Below, piece after piece: positions 1-5,376 of a stretch of DNA of 6,769 bases. Position 1 is the first letter of the stretch. Each line of letters opens with the position of its first letter. The notes under the pieces are model-generated. The model did no database searches, had not been told where the DNA came from, and saw only the letters and a list, made by a program, of their open reading frames with translations. Both the position numbers and the translations under genes were made by a program. Origin of the DNA: Clostridia bacterium (GTDB taxonomy: Bacteria > Bacillota > Clostridia > Oscillospirales > Ruminococcaceae); contig BNZF01000062.1 of assembly GCA_026000865.1 (NCBI GenBank), forward strand, positions 1 through 6,769, written 5' to 3'.

Positions 1-127
1 CGACCAAAAAATTGACAATTTATTTAAACTACCCCGCGTAAACGTGCCACGCAGTGTCACTCCACACCTATTAACTATTAACTATTACCTATTAACTCGC
101 CAAAAAGGTCGCAACTAAATTAAAATA
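1..127. repeat. 127-bp direct repeat, copy 1
   Basis: This copy is identical at every base to 229-355. It starts at the window edge, so its true left end is unknown. It contains an AT-rich core-like stretch, a CCCGCG site, a run of TTAACTATTAACTATTA units (about 70-97) and a GGTCGCAAC block (107-115). It looks like the right half of the foldback repeats found elsewhere in the window, plus the start of the leader block that precedes genes. No coding potential is seen. Confidence 0.95.
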
Positions 128-228
128 TGGTGTCGCCTTCGGCGACGTTCGTGACGTGTAAACGAACATTTATTTTACTATCGCAATTTATTCGTTTTAG
201 TAAAATTTATTACAAAAGTCGTAAAACG
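128..228. repeat. structured spacer between the direct repeats; left half of a foldback element
   Basis: The spacer opens with a perfect hairpin: GTCGCC at 132-137, loop TTC, GGCGAC at 141-146. A second inverted pair, TTTTACTA (173-180) and TAGTAAAA (198-205), follows. It ends in GTCGTAAAACGCGACC, running into the second direct repeat. The layout (hairpin module, core, centre with GTCGTAAAACG) matches the left half and centre of the elements at 1521-1725 and 5481-5713. The foldback element is therefore probably about 128-325. Confidence 0.6.
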
Positions 229-355
229 CGACCAAAAAATTGACAATTTATTTAAACTACCCCGCGTAAACGTGCCACGCAGTGTCACTCCACACCTATT
301 AACTATTAACTATTACCTATTAACTCGCCAAAAAGGTCGCAACTAAATTAAAATA
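229..355. repeat. 127-bp direct repeat, copy 2
   Basis: This is the perfect second copy of 1-127, at an offset of 228 bases. Its right end (GGTCGCA at 335-341) leads straight into the short leader of the carboxypeptidase gene. Perfect identity over 127 non-coding bases points to a recent tandem duplication of a 228-bp unit, or to recent homogenisation. Confidence 0.95.
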
Positions 356-409
356 AAGATAAAACACAGCAAGTCTAAACAGAATTAAAGTAGCATAAAA
401 TTAACCGAG
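328..409 (+). promoter_or_regulatory. leader of the carboxypeptidase gene with GGTCGCA block and ribosome binding site
   Basis: GGTCGCAACTAAATTAAAAT (335-354) resembles the blocks upstream of three other genes in the window, always on the coding strand of the next gene. A second weak similarity, CAGCAAGTCTAAACAGAA (367-384), recalls the proximal block of the two minus-strand leaders. A GAGG Shine-Dalgarno (407-410) lies 8 bases before the ATG at 419. No convincing -35/-10 pair stands out. Confidence 0.4.
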
Positions 410-418
410 GTGTGTTTT

Positions 419-1510
419 ATGTTAAAAAAAATTACTGTATTGTTTTTGGTGTTTCTGCTCGTTTTGCCTGTTTCTGCTGATAGAAAAAAATATATCGACA
501 ATAGTGAGCGTATGGCGTTTGCTGAGATTGGCAGTGTTCAAACAAACGCAAAAGCTGTTATATTGATTGAAGCAAAATCGGGTAGGGTTCTATATTCAAA
601 AAATTCTGATACAAAATTGCCTGTTGCCTCAACTACCAAGATTATGACAACTCTGCTTACACTTGAAAGCGGTAATCTTGACGACCCTTTTATTGTTGAC
701 AAAGACGCGATTTTTGTTGAAGGTTCAACTATGGGACTGTGCGTTGGCGATGTTGTCACAAAACGCACACTTTGTTATGGAATGCTATTGCCATCAGGCA
801 ACGATGCCGCTAATGCCGCCGCTATTAAAATCGCGGGGAGTTATGAGGCTTTCGCAAAAATGATGAATGAACGTGCCGAGAAAATTGGTATGTCGCACAC
901 AGAATTTATTTCACCAAGCGGTCTTGACGATAACGCAGGTGCTTCCACTTATGATATGGCTTTGCTCACAAAAGAAGCTTTGCGAAATTCTGATTTTGTG
1001 TCAATTTGTAGTACTCCAAAAGCACTTGTTAACTTCGGCAACCCGCCATATGATAGATATTTATTCAACACCAATAAACTTCTTGAACAATACCCCGATT
1101 CAGTTGGAGTTAAAACAGGTTTTACCGATAAAGCAGGTAGATGTCTTGTTAGTGCCGCTACCAAAAACGGTGTAACGTTGATATGTGTAACTTTAAATGA
1201 CCCTGATGATTGGCGTGACCACGGTCAATTATATGATACCGCTTTTCCTTATTTAGAAAATGTCGAAATCATAGAACCAGAAAATATGTATGTGCCTGTT
1301 GTTGGTATGAAAGTTGACGAACTGCCGATTTATACTAAACAAAAAGTTACAACTGGCACATTTAACGGCATTGCACTCGAAAATGTTACCTATAAATTAA
1401 TCATTCCGCCATTCATCTATCCACCAAAAACCGAAATACAAATTGGTTATTTAGAATATTACATTAACGGAATGTTGTCGGATAGAGTGGAAGTTTTCGT
1501 TAATAGTTAA
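419..1510 (+). CDS. dacF: D-alanyl-D-alanine carboxypeptidase (DacF/PBP5 type, serine peptidase S11)
   Basis: This enzyme removes the terminal D-Ala from peptidoglycan pentapeptides outside the membrane and so limits cross-linking. From the ATG at 419 the protein has 363 residues. Residues 1-20 form a signal peptide (KK, hydrophobic run, cleavage probably after VSA). All three penicillin-binding motifs are present and correctly ordered: STTK with Ser71/Lys74, SGN at 126-128, and KTG at 232-234. The S11 catalytic domain spans about 35-275. About 85 further residues correspond to the beta-rich C-terminal domain, with no obvious membrane anchor at the end. An in-frame GTG at 410 would give three extra residues, but it lies within the GAGG ribosome binding site, so 419 is preferred. 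The gene is followed by a repeat and then by the pseudouridine synthase gene; dac-rluB proximity is common in Firmicutes. Whether it is the vegetative or sporulation paralogue cannot be told. Confidence 0.93.
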   Translation: MLKKITVLFLVFLLVLPVSADRKKYIDNSERMAFAEIGSVQTNAKAVILIEAKSGRVLYSKNSDTKLPVASTTKIMTTLLTLESGNLDDPFIVDKDAIFVEGSTMGLCVGDVVTKRTLCYGMLLPSGNDAANAAAIKIAGSYEAFAKMMNERAEKIGMSHTEFISPSGLDDNAGASTYDMALLTKEALRNSDFVSICSTPKALVNFGNPPYDRYLFNTNKLLEQYPDSVGVKTGFTDKAGRCLVSAATKNGVTLICVTLNDPDDWRDHGQLYDTAFPYLENVEIIEPENMYVPVVGMKVDELPIYTKQKVTTGTFNGIALENVTYKLIIPPFIYPPKTEIQIGYLEYYINGMLSDRVEVFVNS

Positions 1511-1520
1511 AAGTGCGGGC

Positions 1521-1725
1521 AACGCCTATTGTGTAAATGCGTAGCATTTACACAGTTAATAGGTAATAGTGAACAATGAACAGGTGCTGCGGGCGACAAT
1601 AGTGTATAATTAGTTTACTGTCAAATTTTATAGTATATAGAGAATTTCTTATAAAAGTCGTAAAATACGACAGTAAACCAACCAAGCCCACACACCTATT
1701 ACTTATTCACTGTTAGTTATTACCT
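1521..1725. repeat. foldback intergenic repeat, dacF-rluB gap
   Basis: The imperfect inverted arms are TAGGTAATA-GTGAA...AGGTG...GGGC (about 1559-1594) and their complement (about 1686-1725), with variable bases between matched blocks. Inside them is a perfect 10-bp pair, GTTTACTGTC (1613-1622) and GACAGTAAAC (1669-1678). The centre carries GTCGTAAAATACGAC, the equivalent of GTCGTAAAACGCGACC at 219-234. A separate perfect hairpin opens the region (1531-1553). No coding potential is seen. Confidence 0.7.
1531..1553. repeat. 10-bp hairpin with GTA loop downstream of dacF
   Basis: GTGTAAATGC (1531-1540) and GCATTTACAC (1544-1553) pair perfectly around a three-base loop. It lies 21 bases after the dacF stop, where a terminator would be expected, but no U-run follows, so a classical intrinsic terminator is not supported. 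The same type of hairpin occurs just after the rluB stop with a related but different stem. Confidence 0.8.
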
Positions 1726-1733
1726 ACGTAGTC

Positions 1734-1790
1734 TGGTCGCAATGATTTATGTCAAAGCCAGCAAAGTCGCAAATAGATTAAAAGTAAAGA
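1734..1790 (+). promoter_or_regulatory. conserved leader block upstream of rluB
   Basis: TGGTCGCAATGATTTATG (1734-1751) and AAGTCGCAAATAGATTAAAA (1764-1783) align with the 53-bp block found upstream of both the phosphatase and the membrane-protein genes (TGGTCGCA, ATTTATG, AAGTCGCA, AATTAA). The two GTCGCA motifs are 30 bases apart here and 25 apart in the others. It starts about ten bases after the foldback repeat ends. It may contain the promoter or be part of a transcribed leader; the sequence does not decide. Confidence 0.5.
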
Positions 1791-1823
1791 AGAGCAGTCA
1801 GAAAAAAGACGCCACAAAACAAT

Positions 1824-1830
1824 GTGAGGA
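1824..1830 (+). promoter_or_regulatory. Shine-Dalgarno GTGAGGA that fixes the rluB start
   Basis: GTGAGGA lies 8 bases before the GTG at 1839. Its own GTG (1824) is in frame and could be mistaken for the start. The same GTGAGGA occurs ahead of the membrane-protein gene, and GTGAGG ahead of the FlgM-like gene, which supports reading it as a ribosome binding site. Confidence 0.75.
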
Positions 1831-1838
1831 CTAAAAAA

Positions 1839-2564
1839 GTGGAAAGCATAAGAATACAAAAAATTATTGCAGAGAGTGGATTTTGCTCTCGAAGAAAAGC
1901 AGAAGAATATATTGAAAAAGGTGACGTTTCAGTAAACGGTCACCCTGTTAAAGTTGGGGATAAAGCTTTGTCGAGTGATTTAATCACTGTGCAGGGCGAG
2001 AAGATTATTGTTTCAAAGAAGAAACAGCTTTATTATATTATGCTTAATAAACCTCGCGGATATGTTACAACTATGAGTGATGAGCAAGATAGAAAATGCG
2101 TTTTGGATTTAATCAAAAATATTCCAGAGCGTGTTTATCCTGTTGGACGGCTTGACCGTAACTCCGAGGGACTTTTGCTTTTTACAAATGACGGAAAATT
2201 TGCGAACGACATCGCTCACCCCTCAAAACACATTACCAAAACTTACCGCGTCAGCGTTCGCCCTGACATCACAGAAGAGCAAGTTTTAAAACTCACCGAA
2301 CCTATCGAAATTGACGGCAAGCTCACCGAACCAGCGAACGTTTATGTAAAAGAACGCGGTCAAGGCAGAGCGATAATCGTTATTACAATCAAAGAGGGAC
2401 GTAACCGCCAAATTCGCAGACTTTGCGAACACGCTAACCTCAACGTTGCAAGGCTCAGACGTATCGGTGTTGGTCCTTTGAAAATGGGACTACTCGCACC
2501 AGGTGAGTGGCGTGATTTGACAAAAGATGAGTTGAGAGCGATTAGGACAGCAATAAGCAGTTAG
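1839..2564 (+). CDS. rluB: rRNA pseudouridine synthase, RsuA/RluB family
   Basis: This enzyme isomerises a uridine in ribosomal RNA to pseudouridine; RluB members act on 23S rRNA in the peptidyl transferase region. From the GTG at 1839 the product has 241 residues, a normal length. An S4 RNA-binding domain covers about 4-60, beginning RIQKIIAESGFCSRRKAEE. The catalytic domain follows, with LNKPRGYVTT at 69-78, the catalytic GRLDRNSEGLLLF segment with Asp106, and the KEGRNRQIRRL motif at 185-195. All key residues are intact. The start at 1824 was rejected because it overlaps the GTGAGGA site and adds five residues before the usual family N-terminus. The gene follows dacF on the same strand, separated by a 328-base gap filled by a repeat and a leader, so it may have its own promoter. 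RluB versus RsuA/RluF specificity is inferred from the general pattern in Firmicutes. Confidence 0.93.
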   Translation: MESIRIQKIIAESGFCSRRKAEEYIEKGDVSVNGHPVKVGDKALSSDLITVQGEKIIVSKKKQLYYIMLNKPRGYVTTMSDEQDRKCVLDLIKNIPERVYPVGRLDRNSEGLLLFTNDGKFANDIAHPSKHITKTYRVSVRPDITEEQVLKLTEPIEIDGKLTEPANVYVKERGQGRAIIVITIKEGRNRQIRRLCEHANLNVARLRRIGVGPLKMGLLAPGEWRDLTKDELRAIRTAISS

Positions 2565-2567
2565 GTG

Positions 2568-2588
2568 TGTGAATGCTTCGCATTCACA
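2568..2588. repeat. 9-bp hairpin with TTC loop directly after rluB
   Basis: TGTGAATGC (2568-2576) and GCATTCACA (2580-2588) pair perfectly around TTC, four bases after the stop. It could stabilise or end the rluB transcript, but no T-run follows. The stem is a variant of the hairpin after dacF, and TAGTTAAAAGTG-type sequence follows both it and related hairpins. Confidence 0.8.
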
Positions 2589-2624
2589 AGTTGATAGTTA
2601 AAAGTGTATAGTGTATAGTTGTGG

Positions 2625-2960
2625 TGTCGGAGAGTTTATAGTTAATAGTGTATAGTTAATAGTTATGGTGTGACGCTACGCGTCACAGTTTCGCGGGAAA
2701 GTTTAATTAATCGTTTGTTCTTGGTCGCGTTTTGATAGCGATAACAGTTGCAAAACGCGAAGTTAAATTAACGACTAATTTAAAATATAACGCGAACTGC
2801 CAGCGGGTGCTACCCGTCGCGTGAGTTAATCTAACGATTAAGTTAAATTATGACGCGAACTGCCAGCGGGTGCTACCCGTCGCGTGAGTTAATCTGACGA
2901 TTAAGTTAAATTATGACGCGAAATGTCACGGACACATGTTATGTGCAGGCAGGTGCTACC
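2625..2960. repeat. expanded foldback repeat cluster between convergent genes
   Basis: In order: TGTCGGAGAGTTTATAG end with TAATAGTTA units (2625-2665); hairpin TGTGACGC-TAC-GCGTCACA (2669-2687); reversed core (about 2692-2728); centre with CGCGTTTTG ... GCAAAACGCG (2727-2759); forward core (2757-2790); then hairpin and core modules in tandem (2791-2916); then two more hairpins, CACAT-GTT-ATGTG (2933-2945) and CAGGT-GCT-ACCCG (about 2951-2962). The left half follows the end-H-C' plan, while the right half is expanded and lacks the matching end, stopping inside the 3' end of the minus-strand gene. Confidence 0.75.
2791..2916. repeat. 63-bp tandem repeat, two full copies plus partial third
   Basis: Copies at 2791-2853 and 2854-2916 differ at one base (A2833 versus G2896). 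A third copy starts with CGCGAA at 2917 and then diverges. Each unit is a hairpin module (ACGCGA ... CGGGT-GCT-ACCCG-TCGCGT, a nested stem) followed by a core (GAGTTAATCTAACGATTAAG and TTAAATTATG). The near-identity suggests recent duplication. Confidence 0.93.
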
Positions 2961-3480
2961 CGCCGATTATTGCTGTAACTGACTTTCGCGGTGTTAGGAT
3001 ATATGTATCTGTGCAAGATAACCCGATTTTTTTATTGGTGTCCAGAAATTTTAAAAATTGCGGTTGAATGCTGAGCGGTAAGTCTCCGTATCCAGGTGAA
3101 AAACGCGAGGTGTGCGGAAGTTTCACGCCGTTTTCGATTTCGTCACAGTAATTTTCGATAGCCGTGTCCGCCAGTGCGTCAAGACAAAATGCGAGTGAGG
3201 GGTTTGTTAATTCTGTTTTGCTGATTAATTTGTCTGTTCCCGCACCCAAAGTTGCCGCAAAAAACAACACTTTTTCGCACCCATCAAGGTGATTTTTTAT
3301 ATCTTCACCTTCCAATAAACTGTTGTTAATATCGCTTTCTTTCATGCAAAATCTAGGAGTTAACACCTGTGCTAAAAGTTCCCTGCCCTCTTCAAGCAAC
3401 GCTAAAAGCGTCTCAGAAACTTCGAGACTTTTATAATTCATGTAATAAAGTGCAGTTTTTATGTCAATATATTTTTTCAA
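2956..3480 (-). CDS. stand-alone vitamin B12-dependent methionine synthase activation domain protein
   Basis: This family matches the C-terminal reactivation domain of cobalamin-dependent methionine synthase (MetH). It binds S-adenosylmethionine and supports reductive methylation of inactive cob(II)alamin. The 174-residue protein shows the family's conserved points: TPRF (41-44), a hydrophobic strand with AATLGAGTDK (75-84), a helix with DALADTAIENYCDEIE (101-116), the SAM-site motif RFSPGYGDLPL (126-136), and the final TPRKSVTAIIGG (163-174). The ATG at 3480 has an AGGAGG site seven bases upstream (3488-3493). No metH methyltransferase gene lies next to it here. The TAG stop falls inside a repeat hairpin, and from memory many clostridial relatives run on into a short Cys-containing tail after AIIG, so the end may be trimmed. 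It shares its strand with the membrane-protein gene 137 bases upstream. Confidence 0.88.
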   Translation of the reverse strand: MKKYIDIKTALYYMNYKSLEVSETLLALLEEGRELLAQVLTPRFCMKESDINNSLLEGEDIKNHLDGCEKVLFFAATLGAGTDKLISKTELTNPSLAFCLDALADTAIENYCDEIENGVKLPHTSRFSPGYGDLPLSIQPQFLKFLDTNKKIGLSCTDTYILTPRKSVTAIIGG

Positions 3481-3617
3481 AATTTAACCTCCTGATTTTA
3501 TAATTTACTCTGATTTTTTTGAGTATATTTTAGTTCCAACTTATGCCATTAAATTTGATTAAACATGCGTTTGTATGCCAATTAAATGAGATAATACTTG
3601 AAAATAAATTGTATTTT
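3481..3617 (-). promoter_or_regulatory. intergenic leader of the activation-domain gene
   Basis: This is the only substantial gap without a member of the repeat family. It is AT-rich and ends in a strong AGGAGG ribosome binding site (3488-3493). On the minus strand a TATACT hexamer (3523-3528) could be a -10 box, but no good -35 lies 16-18 bases before it, so a promoter is only a possibility. No terminator hairpin with a T-run is evident after the upstream membrane-protein gene, so cotranscription is possible. Confidence 0.35.
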
Positions 3618-4307
3618 TTATGTCGATATGTCGTGAATAAACACTAAAACACCGCCTATTATTTTAGGCATAAAAAACGGTAATAATGGTATTGCCCACC
3701 AATATGATAAAAGCAAAATTAACAGATTTAACTTATGTCCGTTCATAATTTCAAAAGAATTTATGATTAGCGAAATTGGGTTTTCAAACGGTGAGCGTGT
3801 AAACAAAACAGGCAGAGCCGACAACGCGAAAAGCGTTTTAATTTGTTTACAAAAAACCAAAAACGCAAAAAACAATAGATTGAGTGATATTAACAGCATT
3901 AATACAGTGTTATTTGAGGTTTGAGCCTTTTCAAAGATATAGTATGCACCATAAATAAGAGCTACTATCACTGCGAAAAACAAAGTCTGAATTACCAAAA
4001 CAAGCAAAACAATCAAAAAGCCTCTCAACAAAACAGGAATATTGGTGATGATTTTAAAAAAATCAACATTTTCAACAAAATATTTCTTTTCGGTAGTTTT
4101 GGAAAGCCACCAAATTGCACCAATCAAAAGTGGAGTTAACAATAAAAAATTCAACACCAAAAATAAAATTGAACTTCCACCCGAAAAAAATTCCAAAAAC
4201 CACAAGCTAACATAAACAAATCCAAAAGAAAACAAAATACTTAACGCTTCAAGGTATTTGCCTCGAAGTTTTTCTTTTGCATTGATTTTTATATCGCGAA
4301 TAGACAT
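3618..4307 (-). CDS. polytopic membrane protein, DUF975-like
   Basis: This is a 229-residue integral membrane protein of unknown function. The N-terminus, MSIRDIKINAKEKLRGKYLEA, is a charged amphipathic segment like the start of DUF975 proteins (SI+ELK+EAKE+LKGN-type). It is followed by hydrophobic stretches at about 21-41, 46-67, 92-124, 133-153 and 193-222, the longest perhaps spanning twice. The segment PLLIGAIWWLSKTTEKKYFVENVDFF (59-84) resembles the family's 'PL..G...' turn with a charged loop. No enzymatic motif is visible. The ATG at 4307 has GTGAGGA six bases upstream (4314-4320). The leader is long (over 200 bases) and its distal part nearly duplicates the phosphatase leader. The activation-domain gene follows 137 bases downstream on the same strand. 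The family call rests on the N-terminal pattern and topology and could be wrong; the membrane assignment is firm. Confidence 0.7.
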   Translation of the reverse strand: MSIRDIKINAKEKLRGKYLEALSILFSFGFVYVSLWFLEFFSGGSSILFLVLNFLLLTPLLIGAIWWLSKTTEKKYFVENVDFFKIITNIPVLLRGFLIVLLVLVIQTLFFAVIVALIYGAYYIFEKAQTSNNTVLMLLISLNLLFFAFLVFCKQIKTLFALSALPVLFTRSPFENPISLIINSFEIMNGHKLNLLILLLSYWWAIPLLPFFMPKIIGGVLVFIHDIST

Positions 4308-4466
4308 TTTTGGTCCTCACTCTTTTTTTTTATTTTGTGCTTTTTTAGTTTGAGCTGCAACGCTCGCCTTTTCAGTGATAAATCACTACACTTTTCAGAA
4401 ACCCTTGCAACTTTTTTCTTTTTTTATTTTGTGCACTCTGAACTTACCTCTGCAACCTCTTGGTAC
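4308..4466 (-). promoter_or_regulatory. proximal leader of the membrane-protein gene, with TGCAAC repeats
   Basis: This stretch has no gene. TTTTTTAGTTTGAGCTGCAA (4341-4360) matches TTTTTTAGTTTGAGCAGCAA (5377-5396) in the phosphatase leader at 19 of 20 bases. TGCAAC recurs at 4356, 4406 and 4451 and becomes TGCGAC at 4487 and 4512, so this leader may have grown by internal duplication. A perfect inverted repeat, AGTGAT-AA-ATCACT, sits at 4374-4387. T-rich runs on the plus strand are A-rich in the transcript, so they are not terminators for this gene. Confidence 0.45.
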
Positions 4467-4519
4467 TTGCACTCTTAATTTGCCACTGCGACTTTTTTAG
4501 CATAAATGATTTGCGACCA
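4467..4519 (-). promoter_or_regulatory. conserved 53-bp leader block, membrane-protein copy
   Basis: Read on the minus strand from 4519 the block begins TGGTCGCAAATCATTTATGC, contains AAAGTCGCA, and ends GGCAAATTAAGAGTGCAA. It matches 5422-5474 at 50 of 53 bases, the differences all being A/G. TATGCT within it could be a -10 hexamer, with CCGACA 16 bases upstream as a poor -35; this is speculative. The foldback repeat ends a few bases further upstream. Confidence 0.6.
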
Positions 4520-4524
4520 TTGTC

Positions 4525-4731
4525 GGAGAGTTAATAGTCTATAGTTTATAGTTGCAGGTACACCTGCTTGTGTTTCGCGATGAAATTTAACTTAATCGTT
4601 AGTTAACTCACGTGTTTTATTATTGATAATAATTACAGGCATTAGACGCAAAACGCGTCAATTAACTAAAAATCTAGTTGAAATATACCGCGAAAATGCA
4701 GGCAGGTGCTACCTGCAACTATTAACTGTCC
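4525..4731. repeat. foldback intergenic repeat with hairpin ends
   Basis: The ends GGAGAGTTAATAG (4525-4537) and CTATTAACTGTCC (4719-4731) are inverted copies with one mismatch. Inside, TAGTTGCAGGT (4549-4559) and ACCTGCAACTA (4711-4721) match perfectly. Hairpins GCAGGT-AC-ACCTGC (4554-4567) and GCAGGT-GCT-ACCTGC (4702-4716) lie near each end. A reversed core (4577-4613) and a degenerate forward core (about 4651-4692) flank a centre containing GACGCAAAACGCGTC (4645-4659). It stops five bases before the phosphatase stop codon. No coding potential of its own is seen. Confidence 0.8.
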
Positions 4732-4735
4732 AATA

Positions 4736-5338
4736 CTACATGCTAAAACCCAAAATCTCAAACGCATTTGACTGCAACCAAAAAGTAGAAGTCACAAGAA
4801 CCTCTATCCCCTCGCCTGGTTGCAAAAACAGCTGTTGCGGTGAATATTTCGGCACGCCAAAAGATGTGCAAATATTGGTAATAATACCGGAATGTGTGAC
4901 AACAGCAACATTTTGCAAATCATCATTCATCATATGACGGATAATTTTATTCAACCCCTCGTAACAACGTGTGGTCAGAGAGGTCATAGTTTCGCCGTTC
5001 GGCGGAGCTTCTTCGCCTTTCAGCCAACTCTTAAAAGCAGGCTCATTTACCAACTCATCAGCAGATTTATTCTCAAAATCTCCCAAATTCAGTTCAATAA
5101 ACTCGCTCATACTAATTATAGGCATATTTGGGAAAATTATGCTTGCACTCTCCAAACACCGCGTTAACGGCGACGAGAAAACCTCTTCTACAGTCGGATA
5201 ATTAAAATCCTGTGTTCTTTGATATAAATCGCTCAGCCCACTCGGCGATAACGGCAAATCCGTCACCCCGCAATAAATATTATTCTCATTCGCCTGTGTC
5301 AACCCACATCGAATAAAATGAATATGATAACCTTTCAA
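4736..5338 (-). CDS. CobC-like histidine phosphatase family protein with Cys at the catalytic His position
   Basis: The protein belongs to the histidine phosphatase (phosphoglycerate mutase-like) superfamily, which includes alpha-ribazole phosphatase CobC of cobalamin assembly, sugar phosphatases and regulatory phosphatases. From the TTG at 5338 it has 200 residues. The fold's landmarks are present: HIHFIRCGLTQAN (5-17), where the RHG motif reads Arg10-Cys11-Gly12; SSPLTRCLESA with Arg60; IELNLGDFEN with Glu82; and VAVVTHSG with His149. Three of four usual catalytic residues are therefore kept, but the phospho-accepting His is Cys. The start is uncertain. A GTG at 5353 gives 205 residues but coincides with a GTGGAGA ribosome binding site placed nine bases before the TTG, and the shorter start gives the typical MKxYxIHxIRHG beginning. 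Substrate cannot be assigned. The nearby B12-related gene hints at, but does not prove, a cobalamin role. Loss of activity or a changed mechanism is possible. Confidence 0.82.
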   Translation of the reverse strand: MKGYHIHFIRCGLTQANENNIYCGVTDLPLSPSGLSDLYQRTQDFNYPTVEEVFSSPLTRCLESASIIFPNMPIISMSEFIELNLGDFENKSADELVNEPAFKSWLKGEEAPPNGETMTSLTTRCYEGLNKIIRHMMNDDLQNVAVVTHSGIITNICTSFGVPKYSPQQLFLQPGEGIEVLVTSTFWLQSNAFEILGFSM

Positions 5339-5346
5339 TCTAATTG

Positions 5347-5353
5347 TCTCCAC
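5347..5353 (-). promoter_or_regulatory. Shine-Dalgarno GTGGAGA ahead of the phosphatase TTG start
   Basis: On the minus strand GTGGAGA (5353 down to 5347) contains GGAG nine bases before the TTG at 5338. This mirrors rluB, where a GTGAGGA site also contains a false in-frame GTG. Upstream of the GTG at 5353 only a weak AGAGA is seen. Confidence 0.55.
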
Positions 5354-5376
5354 TTTTTTATCTCTATTTTATTCTG

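Noticed and set aside
410..418. GTG at 410 as the carboxypeptidase start
   Set aside because: It overlaps the GAGG ribosome binding site and adds only Met-Cys-Phe before a normal signal peptide starting at 419.
538..1175. Open frames overlapping dacF in other frames and on the minus strand
   Set aside because: The S11 motifs identify the true frame; these overlaps have no ribosome binding sites or family features.
1531..1553. Intrinsic terminator after dacF
   Set aside because: The hairpin is perfect but no T-run follows on either strand, and the same hairpin type occurs in places not after genes.
1824..1838. GTG at 1824 as the rluB start
   Set aside because: It is part of GTGAGGA, the likely Shine-Dalgarno for the GTG at 1839, and the shorter protein fits the family N-terminus.
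2757..2960. CRISPR-like array of regularly spaced repeats
   Set aside because: The intervals between repeats are themselves conserved (H and C modules), no unique spacers exist and no cas gene is near.
3921..4139. Plus-strand open frame of 72 codons within the membrane-protein gene
   Set aside because: It is the complement of a hydrophobic coding region, with no start signal; the minus-strand gene has a good GTGAGGA site.
4308..4519. Riboswitch (for example cobalamin) in the long leader of the membrane-protein gene
   Set aside because: No B12-box or other known riboswitch core was recognised; repeated TGCAAC and a small palindrome are not enough.
4623..4937. Plus-strand open frame of about 104 codons
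   Set aside because: It starts inside the foldback repeat and runs antisense through the phosphatase gene, with no ribosome binding site and no recognisable product.
4892..5201. Two plus-strand open frames opposite the phosphatase gene
   Set aside because: They are antisense shadows of a clearly conserved coding sequence, without start signals.
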